From Bacteroidota bacterium (GTDB lineage: Bacteria > Bacteroidota > Bacteroidia > Bacteroidales > CAIXZF01): a stretch of 58,202 bases of DNA. This document shows, piece after piece, positions 14,330 through 25,900 of the stretch. A model generated the notes under the pieces. It worked only from the letters and a program-made list of their open reading frames with translations. It was not told where the DNA came from and made no database searches. Location of the stretch: contig JAKLIX010000023.1 of assembly GCA_022709385.1 (NCBI GenBank), positions 1-58,202 of the forward strand. Reading direction: 5' to 3'. The position numbers and the translations under genes are program-made. Numbering within the stretch: the first letter of the stretch is position 1; every line of letters begins with the position of its first letter.

Positions 14330-16447
14330 ATGAAAATCAGAATCTTTCTGGTGATGATTGGCGTGTTGTCTTTGTTAAACCTCCATGCGCAGAAACAGGG
14401 ACAGGAAAAGCTGGATTCTCTCCTGCAGGCAGTGTCGAAAGCCACCAATGACACGATGTTATTCAGGACGTACATCAGTATTTGCATTTACTATCAGCTG
14501 GCGGACGCTTCCAGAGGCATCGAATGGGGAAAGAAAGCCCTCGATTTAGCAGTAAAGAAAAAAAGTAAACGCTGGCAGGCCATTTCGAATGACGAGATAG
14601 GTAACACATACGGCTTTCTGGGTGACTTCTACAAATCCAGGGAGCATCATCAAAGAGCCCTTCACATGGCAAGAGAGATCGGAAATCCGGATATGATTGC
14701 CGGAATGGAGAACAACCTGGGCAACGCCTACACGAATTTATCGGAGTACACCAAAGCCCTTGAATGTTTTTACCGTTGCCTTGTAGTATCGGATAAAAAA
14801 GGTAATGAGGAAGGATCGGCCATTACATACGGAAATATTGCTCTGACATATATGAACCTGAAAGATCCTTCTAAGGCCTTCTGGTATTATGAAAAGGCAC
14901 AGCGGATTTTTGAGAACCAAAAGGACACCTACTACCTGGGGATTACATGGAGCAATATCGCAGTAGCATACCAGTCACTGCAGAATTTTCCCAAAGCAAT
15001 GGAGAGTTATCAGAAAGCCCTCGATCTGTCACGAAAGATGGACAACAAGTACCTGATCTCTCAGAATCTCCTGAACCTTGGCAATCTTTACTATGAGTTA
15101 GATGATTACGGTAAAGCACTGGAATGTGTTAGTCAGGCACTGCCGATCTCAGAAGAAATAGGAGACACAAAAGGGGCAGCATATTGTATTGGTACTCTTG
15201 GGTTGGTGTATACGGGAATAGCGACGGATACGACTCCGAAGGAGGCTGAATGGAAGCAAATCCAGGTTGTCGACCGCCACAGGTTTTTGAATCTTGCAGT
15301 CGAATACCTCACAAAGGCACATGGAATGGCGCAGGAGATGGGCGACAGGGAATTTGAGAAGGAAATACTGAAAGGTTTGTATGAAGCATATACTGCACAG
15401 CAAGATTACAAATCAGCACTGGAAGCATTCACGAAATCCAAAACAATTGAAGACACGCTCTTTTCTCTTGAGAAGCAAAAACAGATTGCCAACCTGGAAG
15501 CTGGCAGGGAAGCCTTGCTGAAACAGAAAGAAGTGGAGGTGCTCACCGAGAAAAACAGCCGGCAAAAAGCCCTGATCTTTTCTTCCCTGGCAGGTGTCCT
15601 GTTACTGGGAGTGATCGTGGGCATCGTGGTGGTGATGCTCCGGAACAAACGCAGGGCCCATGCGATCCTGCAGCATAAAGATGCCATTATCCAAGCCGAC
15701 CTGGATAAAGCCAGGGACTACATTCAGTCTTTACTTCCACAGCTTACCCATCATGACAGCCTGTCAACGGACTGGATCTTCATCCCTTCCAGCAAACTCG
15801 GCGGTGATGCTTTCGGCTATCATTGGATAGATCCCGGTCATTTTGCTTTTTATATACTGGATGTCTGCGGTCATGGCGTAGGGCCGGCCTTACATGCAGT
15901 GTCAGTGATGAACATCCTGAACAGCCGTACACAACAGGCCCTGAACCTGAAAGATCCGGCAGAAGTGGTGAGCGGATTGAATGATATCTTCCAGTACGAG
16001 GAACATGGCGGTTTGTTTTTTTCAATCTGGTACGGAGTGTATTCTAAACGCGATTCCAGGCTATCCTATGTTTGTGCAGGCCATCCTTCACCTGTGATGG
16101 TACGGGAAAACCAACAAACCATGGAACTCGGTCCGGCAAGCGTTGCCGTTGGCTGTGTACCGGATATAAATTATAAGTCAACTGTGGTGGAGGTTGGTAA
16201 TACTTCACAGATATTCTTGTTTTCGGATGGGGTTTACGAGTTCGAGAGCGCCACAGGAAGGTCGCTGCTTTTAAAAGATTTTTACGGGTTCCTGAGAGAT
16301 AACCTCACCGCAGGCTTACCGGAAATACACGATCGCCTGAAAACCGACCTCCAAGCAACCCATTTCCCTGATGATTACTCCATGATGAAGATTGGCTTTA
16401 CATCTTCACTGACCGGCGGAGTACCTGTTGATATGCACAAAGGGTAA
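14330..16447 (+). CDS. TPR sensor with SpoIIE-type PP2C phosphatase domain
   Basis: The start ATG 14330 gives a clean signal peptide (MKIRIFLVMIGVLSLLNLHAQ); frames opening at 14291 or 14318 only add residues before it. The periplasmic part has about seven tetratricopeptide repeats (residues 50-350), then a coiled stretch and one membrane helix (about 413-435). The cytoplasmic C-terminus is a SpoIIE/PP2C phosphatase: SKLGGDAFGYHWID, then ILDVCGHGVGPAL with metal-binding Asp residues, and SDGVYEFES. Such proteins dephosphorylate anti-sigma antagonists or related partners in response to an outside signal. No partner is encoded nearby. The family call is firm. Confidence 0.85.
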   Translation: MKIRIFLVMIGVLSLLNLHAQKQGQEKLDSLLQAVSKATNDTMLFRTYISICIYYQLADASRGIEWGKKALDLAVKKKSKRWQAISNDEIGNTYGFLGDFYKSREHHQRALHMAREIGNPDMIAGMENNLGNAYTNLSEYTKALECFYRCLVVSDKKGNEEGSAITYGNIALTYMNLKDPSKAFWYYEKAQRIFENQKDTYYLGITWSNIAVAYQSLQNFPKAMESYQKALDLSRKMDNKYLISQNLLNLGNLYYELDDYGKALECVSQALPISEEIGDTKGAAYCIGTLGLVYTGIATDTTPKEAEWKQIQVVDRHRFLNLAVEYLTKAHGMAQEMGDREFEKEILKGLYEAYTAQQDYKSALEAFTKSKTIEDTLFSLEKQKQIANLEAGREALLKQKEVEVLTEKNSRQKALIFSSLAGVLLLGVIVGIVVVMLRNKRRAHAILQHKDAIIQADLDKARDYIQSLLPQLTHHDSLSTDWIFIPSSKLGGDAFGYHWIDPGHFAFYILDVCGHGVGPALHAVSVMNILNSRTQQALNLKDPAEVVSGLNDIFQYEEHGGLFFSIWYGVYSKRDSRLSYVCAGHPSPVMVRENQQTMELGPASVAVGCVPDINYKSTVVEVGNTSQIFLFSDGVYEFESATGRSLLLKDFYGFLRDNLTAGLPEIHDRLKTDLQATHFPDDYSMMKIGFTSSLTGGVPVDMHKG

Positions 16448-16483
16448 TGATCGCATTCAACAAGCCCGATTTCGGCATGCCTG

Positions 16484-16519
16484 CAAAAAAAAGAGGATGA
16501 CCCGCGGGGTCACCCTCTT
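16484..16519 (-). terminator. Rho-independent terminator of gdhA
   Basis: The hairpin AAGAGG-ATGACCC / GGGTCAC-CCTCTT (16491-16519) is followed on the minus strand by a run of eight T. It lies 20 bases beyond the gdhA stop. The convergent phosphatase gene may use the same hairpin, but no T-run exists on its strand. Confidence 0.85.
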
Positions 16520-16538
16520 GAACGACTTTGATTGAATA

Positions 16539-17906
<1,368 letters not shown>

Positions 17907-18129
17907 TTAAGGTTTAAGGTTTTTAAAAAACGCGCAAGTTTACGGCTTTTTTCGCTTTGTTAACCGCTTCACAGGGTGTTTTTTTGGCCGTCCCTTTAAT
18001 TTAGAATTGTTTTAATTTATCGTAAGCCTTTGATTGTGCGATGCATCCCCTTGTAGTTCCCTAATACCTGCTACAGACCACGATATCGGAAGACAGAATA
18101 ATGTAATTTCGTTTCATCTTTTAGTACTT

Positions 18130-21100
18130 ATGGAAGAACAGCAACATCCCCGAAAAACTGCCGGTCATCAGGACGGAATTGACAAACTGAAGCTTGATTA
18201 TGAACGTCTTGCCTTCGAGAACCGGGAAAGACTCAAGGAACTCGCCGCCATCAACCGCACCACGGCCATCTTAAAAGAAGGCAGACCCCTTGATGAAACC
18301 CTCCAGCAGGTTTGTATGATCCTGCCACCCGCCTGGCAGTACCCTGAGTATACCGCTGCCCGCATCCGTTACGGCCAATATCATTATAAAACAAGCAACT
18401 TCCTCGAAACCAAATGGGTACAACGTCAGAGCTTCGAAACGATCGACGGTACGAAAGGCTCGGTGGAGGTCTGTTACCTTACGGAATTCGTCCAGCTCGA
18501 CGAAGGACCTTTCATGAAGGAGGAAAGGCATCTGATCAACAATATAGCCGAAATGGTGACCGGCTATATCAACAGCCTCAGGGCCTGTGCCCTTCTGCCC
18601 GGAGAAAGTACCCGGGAAAAACCACAGGCCAGAGACAAGGCAGGGACAACTTACGATATCCCCAACCGCCAGCTTCTCCGCCGCTTCCTGAATAAGAACA
18701 ATTACGACCGTGACATCTACCACGATCTGATGTTGTTCAAAGTCAAGGAGATCCTGCTAATTGCCAATTTGTACGATGCCTATTCAATTGAAAAGGAAGG
18801 GCGCTTCTCTGAGTATGTCCTCGGTGAATACCAGACCCTGAACCTGACCTCGGTTCCCAGGATCACGGGAGTATCCTCTCTCGAAGAAGCCATGACCGAA
18901 ATCCAGACCAGGCATTTTGACCTGATCATCATCATGATGGGCCAGGATAAAGTGACACCGGTGGAAATCGCCAATACAATCAAAGAAGCTTACCCTTACA
19001 TCCAAATCTTCCTGCTGCTTAATAACAACCAGGATGTCAGGATGGTAAAGGAAAAACCCCAGCGTTACCGCAGCATCGACAAAACCTTTGTCTGGAACGG
19101 GGATTCCAGGATCTTTTTCGCCATGATCAAATACGTGGAGGATAAGATCAATGTGGACAATGACACCCGTTTCGGACTGGTCAGGGTCCTGCTCCTGGTG
19201 GAGGATTCACCGGTCTTCTACTCACGTTACCTTCCCATGCTGTATAATATCGTGCTTGAACAAACCAAGCGCATCATCGAGGATGTGAGTACGGATGAAC
19301 TGTATAAAATATTGAGACTCAGGGCACGGCCGAAGATATTGCTGGCATCGAATTATGAAGAGGCTGTTCAGATTGCAGACCGTTACCGCGATTACCTGCT
19401 GTGTCTGGTCACTGACATGCGATTTGAGAAGGACGACCGCCTGAATGAACAGGCCGGTGCAGAGCTTGTGGCATGGATCCGTGCCGGGATCAGGGACCTG
19501 CCGGTCATCGTGCAGTCATCCGAAAGGGAAAACGCTCAGAAAGCTTATGAACTCAGGGCCAGTTTCATTGATAAAAACTCCGAAACACTTTCCCAGGATT
19601 TCAGGAGTTTTATCACGCATTACCTTGGTTTTGGGAATTTTATTTACCGCGACCGGGAAGGCAACCAGATTGCCGTGGCCAAGTCTCTGAGGGAATTCGA
19701 AACTCATCTGAAGACCATCCCCGACGATTCGCTGATCTATCATGCCAAAAAGGACCATTTCTCACTCTGGCTGATGGCCCGCGGGGAAATACAGGCAGCC
19801 AAGATACTGAATCCTGAGAAGGTGACCGATTTCGATAGTCCGGCTGCGGTCAGACAGCATCTGATCGAAGTGATTCAGACATTCCGTAATGAACAGAACA
19901 AAGGCAAAGTGATACCTTTCGAGGAATCGGCCATCTCCGACGAGAGCAATATCCTGAGTCTCTCCCCCGGATCCATGGGCGGTAAGGGACGCGGTCTGGC
20001 TTTCGTGAATACGCTGATCTATAACTTCGACTTCTCTCACCTGGTACCCGATATCAACATCCGCGCTCCCAAAACCTCCATCATCGGTACCGATGAATTC
20101 GAGTATTTTATGGAACGAAACAAGCTTGCCGATCAGGTACTCAACGAACCGGATTATGAAGTGATCAAGCGTTTGTTCGTGGCAGGCCGGCTTACCGACG
20201 GCCTCATCCGTAAGCTGAAATCCATTTTGAAGGAAATCACCAATCCACTGGCCGTCAGGTCGTCAGGCCTCTTCGAAGATTCACTGATGCAACCTTTTGC
20301 AGGTATCTTCGAAACGTATATCCTCCCCAACAATCACCCGGATATCAACGTGAGACTCAATCACCTGATGGATGCCATCAAACTGGTTTACGCTTCCATC
20401 TACTCCAAGGTGGCCAGAGGCTATATCGAAGCCATCCATTATTCGCTCGAAGAGGAAAAGATGGCCGTGGTGCTGCAGGAAGTGGTCGGAAACCGCTATG
20501 GCGATTATTATTATCCCCATATCAGCGGGGTGGCGCAATCGTATAATTACTACCCCTTCGCCCATATGAAGCCTGGAGAAGGCTTCGCCGTCGTAGCCCT
20601 CGGACTGGGTAAATATGTGGTGGAAGGTGAAAAGGCCTACCGTTTCTCACCCCTCTACCCGACACTCGATATTAATTCACCGCGCGATCAGTATAAGAAC
20701 TCCCAGGTGGATTTCATTGCGGTGGATCTCAAACGCCATGATATTGACCTCCTCGAGGGTGATATGGCGGGTCTTACCCAACTCGACATTTATGAGGCTG
20801 AAAAGCATGGCACCATCAAACACTGCGCTTCGGTTTACGATGCTGAAAGCAACCGCATCGTCCCCGGGATCACCCAGCCCGGCCCCCGTATTATCAATTT
20901 TGCCAACATCCTTAAATACAATTATATACCTCTTGCGAAAACCATAGAGGTCGTGCTCGATATCGTCAAAGAAGCCATGGGTTGCCCCGTTGAGATCGAG
21001 TTTGCCGTCGACCTGAACAAAGATGCCTCTTACAAGTCTTCTTTTTACCTCCTGCAGATAAAACCCCTGCTCGGCAATGCCCAGGATTACAATATCGACC

Positions 21101-21627
21101 TGAATGAGATCCGCCGCGAAGACATGCTGTTGTTCTCCGAGAAAGGCATGGGCAATGGTGTGATCGAAGGAGTCAGCGATGTGATCTATGTGGACCCGGT
21201 GATGTTCGATAAGTCAAGAACACTGGAAATGGCTGAGGAAATAGAAGTACTAAACGCCAAAATGGGGAAGGCCGGTAAACAATACGTACTCATCGGGCCC
21301 GGCAGATGGGGTACACGCGACCGCTGGATCGGTATCCCCGTGGCCTGGCCGCAAATCTCCAACGCGAAGGTGATCGTGGAAACCAGCCTGGAGGCCTTCC
21401 CCCTGGACGCCTCCTCCGGGTCTCACTTCTTTCATAATGTCACTTCCATGAACGTGGGATACTTTTCGGTCTTGCAGGAACTGAAAAGTAACTTTATCGC
21501 CTGGGAGGTGCTCGCACAGCAGCCACTCGTGGAAGCAAGCCGGCATTTCCGCCACGTGAGATTTGACAGACCTTTAACCATCAGAATGGATGGTAAAAAG
21601 CGCATCTCAGTGATCACCTTTAAATAA
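18130..21627 (+). CDS. Receiver plus PEP/pyruvate-binding domain protein
   Basis: The start ATG 18130 (MEEQQHP) is preferred; the frame is open 96 bases further upstream but that part looks non-coding. The 1165-residue product has an N-terminal helical and GAF-like region (1-190), a degenerate receiver-like domain (207-330, Met in place of the phospho-Asp), a better receiver (352-500: LLVEDSP, LVTDMRF with Asp about 429, QSS, FIDKNS), then a PEP/pyruvate-binding ATP-grasp domain (SPGSMGGKGRGLAF about 613, LAVRSSGLFEDS about 703). The C-terminal part has GPGRWGTRDRW. The phospho-His swivel domain of PEP synthase and PPDK is not seen, so it is not a classical PEP synthase. It may be a signalling phosphotransferase. 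Substrate unknown. Confidence 0.75.
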   Translation: MEEQQHPRKTAGHQDGIDKLKLDYERLAFENRERLKELAAINRTTAILKEGRPLDETLQQVCMILPPAWQYPEYTAARIRYGQYHYKTSNFLETKWVQRQSFETIDGTKGSVEVCYLTEFVQLDEGPFMKEERHLINNIAEMVTGYINSLRACALLPGESTREKPQARDKAGTTYDIPNRQLLRRFLNKNNYDRDIYHDLMLFKVKEILLIANLYDAYSIEKEGRFSEYVLGEYQTLNLTSVPRITGVSSLEEAMTEIQTRHFDLIIIMMGQDKVTPVEIANTIKEAYPYIQIFLLLNNNQDVRMVKEKPQRYRSIDKTFVWNGDSRIFFAMIKYVEDKINVDNDTRFGLVRVLLLVEDSPVFYSRYLPMLYNIVLEQTKRIIEDVSTDELYKILRLRARPKILLASNYEEAVQIADRYRDYLLCLVTDMRFEKDDRLNEQAGAELVAWIRAGIRDLPVIVQSSERENAQKAYELRASFIDKNSETLSQDFRSFITHYLGFGNFIYRDREGNQIAVAKSLREFETHLKTIPDDSLIYHAKKDHFSLWLMARGEIQAAKILNPEKVTDFDSPAAVRQHLIEVIQTFRNEQNKGKVIPFEESAISDESNILSLSPGSMGGKGRGLAFVNTLIYNFDFSHLVPDINIRAPKTSIIGTDEFEYFMERNKLADQVLNEPDYEVIKRLFVAGRLTDGLIRKLKSILKEITNPLAVRSSGLFEDSLMQPFAGIFETYILPNNHPDINVRLNHLMDAIKLVYASIYSKVARGYIEAIHYSLEEEKMAVVLQEVVGNRYGDYYYPHISGVAQSYNYYPFAHMKPGEGFAVVALGLGKYVVEGEKAYRFSPLYPTLDINSPRDQYKNSQVDFIAVDLKRHDIDLLEGDMAGLTQLDIYEAEKHGTIKHCASVYDAESNRIVPGITQPGPRIINFANILKYNYIPLAKTIEVVLDIVKEAMGCPVEIEFAVDLNKDASYKSSFYLLQIKPLLGNAQDYNIDLNEIRREDMLLFSEKGMGNGVIEGVSDVIYVDPVMFDKSRTLEMAEEIEVLNAKMGKAGKQYVLIGPGRWGTRDRWIGIPVAWPQISNAKVIVETSLEAFPLDASSGSHFFHNVTSMNVGYFSVLQELKSNFIAWEVLAQQPLVEASRHFRHVRFDRPLTIRMDGKKRISVITFK

Positions 21628-21739
21628 TGTGTTCCAGGAAAATGCTTGATATTCATGTGTTTGTTGTTCATGGCTTGCACTCATCCCCCTTCTGTCACCT
21701 GAAAATAATCCTGATGGCACCTCAGTCTTGAAAAATAAT

Positions 21740-21771
21740 TTTGGAGATTGTGTGCCGGATCATTATCTTTG
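21740..21771 (+). promoter_or_regulatory. Bacteroidetes-type promoter TTTG-N20-TATCTTTG
   Basis: TTTG at 21740-21743, 20 bases, and TATCTTTG at 21764-21771 match the -33/-7 consensus of the Bacteroidetes primary sigma factor. It would start transcription about 70 bases before the zinc-ribbon gene. Confidence 0.65.
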
Positions 21772-21848
21772 ATTCATACACAAGCCTTGTCTTGTAAATG
21801 CGTATTTATGCAGAGCAAGTTTTCAGGTAATATGTAACATCACAGCGT

Positions 21849-22715
21849 ATGTACGACTTTGTTTCTCTTAACCTTAAATGCCCGGTATGCGGATATTCTC
21901 TGATGGACCGGGATCAGACAGTGGACAATAAGGCCAGTATCCACCTCAGAATCAGGATGGCAGACCAGGAAGGAGATATCTACCTGAGTTCTATATACGG
22001 AAGCTATAACTATGTGTGCAACATCCCTCTTCCGGAAGGCAAAGTGGTGGATTTTGTCTGTCCTCATTGCCATAACGAAATCATCAGTAAGTCAGAATGC
22101 TTGCACTGTGGCGCCCCTATGGTGCCATTATACCTTGATATGGGAGGGAAGGTAAGCATTTGTTCCAGGAGTGGGTGTAAAAATCATTTTGTTGAATTTG
22201 AGGATCTTACTCAGGCCATGCAGAAGCTTTATGAGGATTACGGACATGAAGCGGCTTACATTAAAAGGCCGGGAAAAGGCAGGCCGCCTGAGACTGAAGG
22301 CACGAAGGACGTTCATAAAGAAATCATCGACAGCGGCACCTTTTTACACACCTATTGTCCCAAATGCAAAAAAAGCCTCATCGAAAACGATCTGCTCAAA
22401 CTGAGGGTCAAACAACAGGGTGTCATCGGGGATCTCTTCCTGAGCCCTTACCTGAACGTTTTCACTACCAAATCAACCATCGTGCTGCCTGAGAATGAGA
22501 CAGCAGAGGACGTGTTTTGTCCCCATTGCGGCAATTCCCTGCTGGATGAAAACCGCAAGTGCGGCAGTTGCGGCTCAGCTGTGGCCATGATTGAAGTGGG
22601 GGCCCGCACACGCCTGCTGGACTTCTACCTTTGCACCCGCAAGGGCTGCCACTGGCACGGCCTCAATGAGGAGGACATGTTCGACATCAAACTCGACAAC
22701 AGCCTTGAATGGTAA
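21849..22715 (+). CDS. Duplicated zinc-ribbon protein
   Basis: The 288-residue cytoplasmic protein is an internal duplication. Each half has three or four zinc ribbons: CPVCG, CPHCH, CLHCG and CSRSGC in residues 10-115, and CPKCK, CPHCG, CGSCG and CTRKGC in 165-275. The fourth pair in each half is followed by a similar short tail. Spacing within the pairs is ideal for structural zinc. It probably binds nucleic acid or acts as a scaffold. No known function. The 8-bp tandem repeat starts seven bases after its stop. Confidence 0.75.
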   Translation: MYDFVSLNLKCPVCGYSLMDRDQTVDNKASIHLRIRMADQEGDIYLSSIYGSYNYVCNIPLPEGKVVDFVCPHCHNEIISKSECLHCGAPMVPLYLDMGGKVSICSRSGCKNHFVEFEDLTQAMQKLYEDYGHEAAYIKRPGKGRPPETEGTKDVHKEIIDSGTFLHTYCPKCKKSLIENDLLKLRVKQQGVIGDLFLSPYLNVFTTKSTIVLPENETAEDVFCPHCGNSLLDENRKCGSCGSAVAMIEVGARTRLLDFYLCTRKGCHWHGLNEEDMFDIKLDNSLEW

Positions 22716-22721
22716 TCCCTC

Positions 22722-22841
22722 ATTCCTGCATTCCCGCACTCTTGCATTCATGCATTCTTGCATTCCCGCATTCCCGCATTCCCGCACTCTTGCATTCCCG
22801 CATTCTTTCATTCTCGCATTCCCGCACTCTTGCATTCTGGC
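22722..22841. repeat. Tandem 8-bp repeat, 15 units (ATTCNNGC)
   Basis: Fifteen uninterrupted 8-base units run from 22722 to 22841, mostly ATTCCCGC, ACTCTTGC and ATTCTTGC. The repeat fills the whole gap between the zinc-ribbon gene and the terminator of the neighbouring gene. An 8-base period is not a multiple of three, so the array is non-coding on either strand and can change length by slippage without affecting a protein. Confidence 0.9.
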
Positions 22842-22861
22842 ATTTTTCAACCCTCCATCAC

Positions 22862-22898
22862 TAAAAAAAAAGAGGCTGCCCGCTTAGACAGCCTCTTT
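22862..22898 (-). terminator. Rho-independent terminator of the lamin-tail gene
   Basis: AAAGAGGCTG and CAGCCTCTTT form a perfect 10-bp stem with a short loop. On the minus strand a run of T follows. It lies 14 bases after the stop at 22912 and may also end the converging zinc-ribbon transcript. Confidence 0.85.
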
Positions 22899-22911
22899 CT
22901 CATCATCAGGT

Positions 22912-25900
22912 TTACCTGGTTTTGATAAACCGTAAGCTTTGGTTCAATTGCGGGCCGCGGATCAGTACAGAGTATAAACCGGCCGGCAGGTCCGCGATCT
23001 GAACACGGTGGAGTTGGCCTGCGTTAAGACCGCGTTCCATCACCACCTGACCCTGAACATTCACCAACTGCATGCGATGCCGTTCAGACAGCACGGGCAA
23101 CACCAGATTCAGTTCGGAAACGGCCGGATTCGGATAAATCCGTGCGAACCCTCCGCTGATTTCGGGTAAACCTTCCACGATGTCGATTCTTACATTGTCG
23201 AGGATCACCGCATCGGCTGTTCCGGTGACGGAATTGGCCAGGTTGAATTTGCAGCTCGACTGCAGGCTGACACTCAGATCAGGAGCATAGTCAGAGAGGA
23301 TGAACAGGTAGGTGATGAAAGGATCGGCATTGGGCGTTACCGGGTTGAAGTCGAGGGTTCCGAACATATCCGGGACCTGGATGGTGTCGTTCACCATCAC
23401 CCTGAACCAGGAGTATTTCTCCCCTTCGGAATAGGTCTGGCGCAGGTCGACCCACAAACCGACGGCCTGACCCTGTGGGATGGTAATGGAGCAGGTTGCC
23501 AGGGTTCCAAAATGATCGGCATAGCTCCAGGCTTGGGCAGCAGTGGTGGAAGTTCCGCTGTTGGCCGGCCAGCTTCCGGCGCCACCGCCGGTGAAGACAC
23601 CTGCGGAAGAACCTGATGTCCCTTGTCCCGCTTCAACGGAGAACATGTTGTTCACACCTGAACTGGTTCCCAGGTAGGTTTCGAAGCCGGTGGATTCAAA
23701 GTCGACAAACATCGGGAAAGCCGCAGGCTGCATAGAAAAGATATCCTTCACGATGGTATTGTTGGTAATGTTCAGATCACCGGGAATGCTGGCAGTAGCA
23801 GTAAGCTGATGGGCTCCCACTGCGCTGAGATCGGCCTGCACGGGGAAGCTGAAGGTGACGCTTTGACCGGGAGAAAGGGTGTCGGCAATGGTGTCGAGCA
23901 CGGCAGGATTGAGGTCGAGCGTGTATGAAACAGGAATGCCGTTGATGGCAAGGAGACCGTCGTTCTTCACAATGATGGTTACATCCTCCATATTACTCAG
24001 GTTGCATCCCGTCACCGGTGAAATGATCTGGGTGATGGCAGCATCCGGGTATGGTTCGAAAATCTGGATGTCATCCACGGCAACGCCCTCATCCACCTGG
24101 GTGTAATCGCTTTCAAAGCGGAATCTGATCTGGACTTTTGCCTTGCCGGCGGCATCGGGAAGCGAAGTCGTGTACTTCACCCAACCGTTGTTGTTGCCCG
24201 ACCATTTGGGCGGGGCCAGCGGGGGCTGGGTGCTGGTGTTGTTGTAAAAACCAAGGTCGGCAAGGGGTTTGAACCAGGTGCTGTCGTTGATCGACAACTC
24301 CATGATCATTCCGTCGTAGTTGTTTTCTGTTCGCAGTCTGAGCCATACCGACACAAAAGGATTCAGCATGCCTGTGAAATCCAGGCAGGGTGAAAGCAGA
24401 TAGCTGCTGGTGTTGATACTGTAGTTAGCCGTTAGTCCCGTCATCCAGGCATTAGTTCCGCTGTGGGCGGCATTGATGTTGGTCTGGCCCGGAGTTCCGA
24501 ACTGCCATTCATCCTTGCCTGCCAGCATACCGCTCGACCATCCTCCGGTACCGCTTTCAAAATCAATTACATAAAGCGGACTGACGGTAACAAAGGGGAT
24601 ATGAATAACCGTGGTCTTGATGGTATCGTTGCTGTGATCGGCATCGTTAACGGCGTCAACTACAGCAAGACAGGAGTAAGTACCGATAGCGCTGAAATCG
24701 CCGATAGCAGTGAAGGTATATGTCAGGGTGCTGTCGGGCAGCAAGGTGTTTGCAATCACCTCGCTGACCCAGGTGGTTCCGTTATCAATGCTGCATTTTA
24801 CCGGAATTGAGCTGATAGGTGCACTCCCCTGGTTTTTCATACTGACAGTGATGCTTTCCTGGTCGAGGCTGCATCCGCTGACCGGGTTCAGCCAGGCATT
24901 CATGGCCATCTCCACGGCAGGTTTTTCACGGATGATCACATTGTCAATATATACATTGTCGCCAAATCCGCCGCTGGCATTGGCATCGTTGTACTTACAG
25001 GACGACTGCAGCGTGACTTTAAAGGAGGTGCCTGCATAAGCGGCCAGGCTGAAGGAATGTGAAGTGAATGGATCAGTGTTTGCAGTTACCGGATTAAAAT
25101 GGAACACACCATTCTGGTTAGCTATTTCTATCGTGTCGTTGATCAGAACCCTGAACCAGCTGTATTTTGGTCCGCCGCCTGAGATATAGGTTTGGCGCAG
25201 GTCGAGTTTCAATTCGGGATTTACCAGGGTGCTTCCGTCCACCTGGCAGGTAACTGCAAAGGCCTGGTGATCGGTATAGGTACCCCAGGCCTGGGCTGCG
25301 GTTGTTGAATTTCCGGAACCCTGGGACCAGGAACCGGCCACATTGCCATCCAGGTTCAGGGCGTCGGAGTTCAGGACGCCGATATTGGGCTTGATGGCTG
25401 CATGCGAATTGGATCTCGAAATGAGCTGGAAGTAATTGGTGCTGCCGGTATTGAAGTTTTCGGTAAACGGGAAAGTGTTGATGGGTGCAATGTTAATAAC
25501 GGTGGTTGACAGCGAATCATTGGCAGGATTGTAATCACCGGGGAAATGGACGGCAGCCGAGAGCTGGTATGGGCCGGGATTCTGCATGTTAACAGGGGTG
25601 GTGAAAGTATAGGTCAGTGTATCGCCCGGCTGCAGGGTATCCGGAATGCTTTCCTGTACCACGCTTGTTCCCACATAATAAAATGCAGGGATGTTGTTTA
25701 CAGGCAGGGAACCGGAGTTTCTGATCCTGATCTTCACCTGCTCGGTAGCAGTAAGTCCGCATCCGCTGACGGGAGACGTAATTGCCTGAAGTGTCACATC
25801 AGGCTGGGGGGCATCGATGACCAGTTCATCGATGTGGGGATCTGTATTCCCATTCTGGTTCGAAGTACACTTAAACCTCAGAATGACACTATTGGCAATG

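Noticed and set aside
18130..21627. Pyruvate phosphate dikinase or PEP synthase
   Set aside because: Only the nucleotide-binding domain is recognisable. The phospho-His swivel motif is not seen, and receiver domains precede it.
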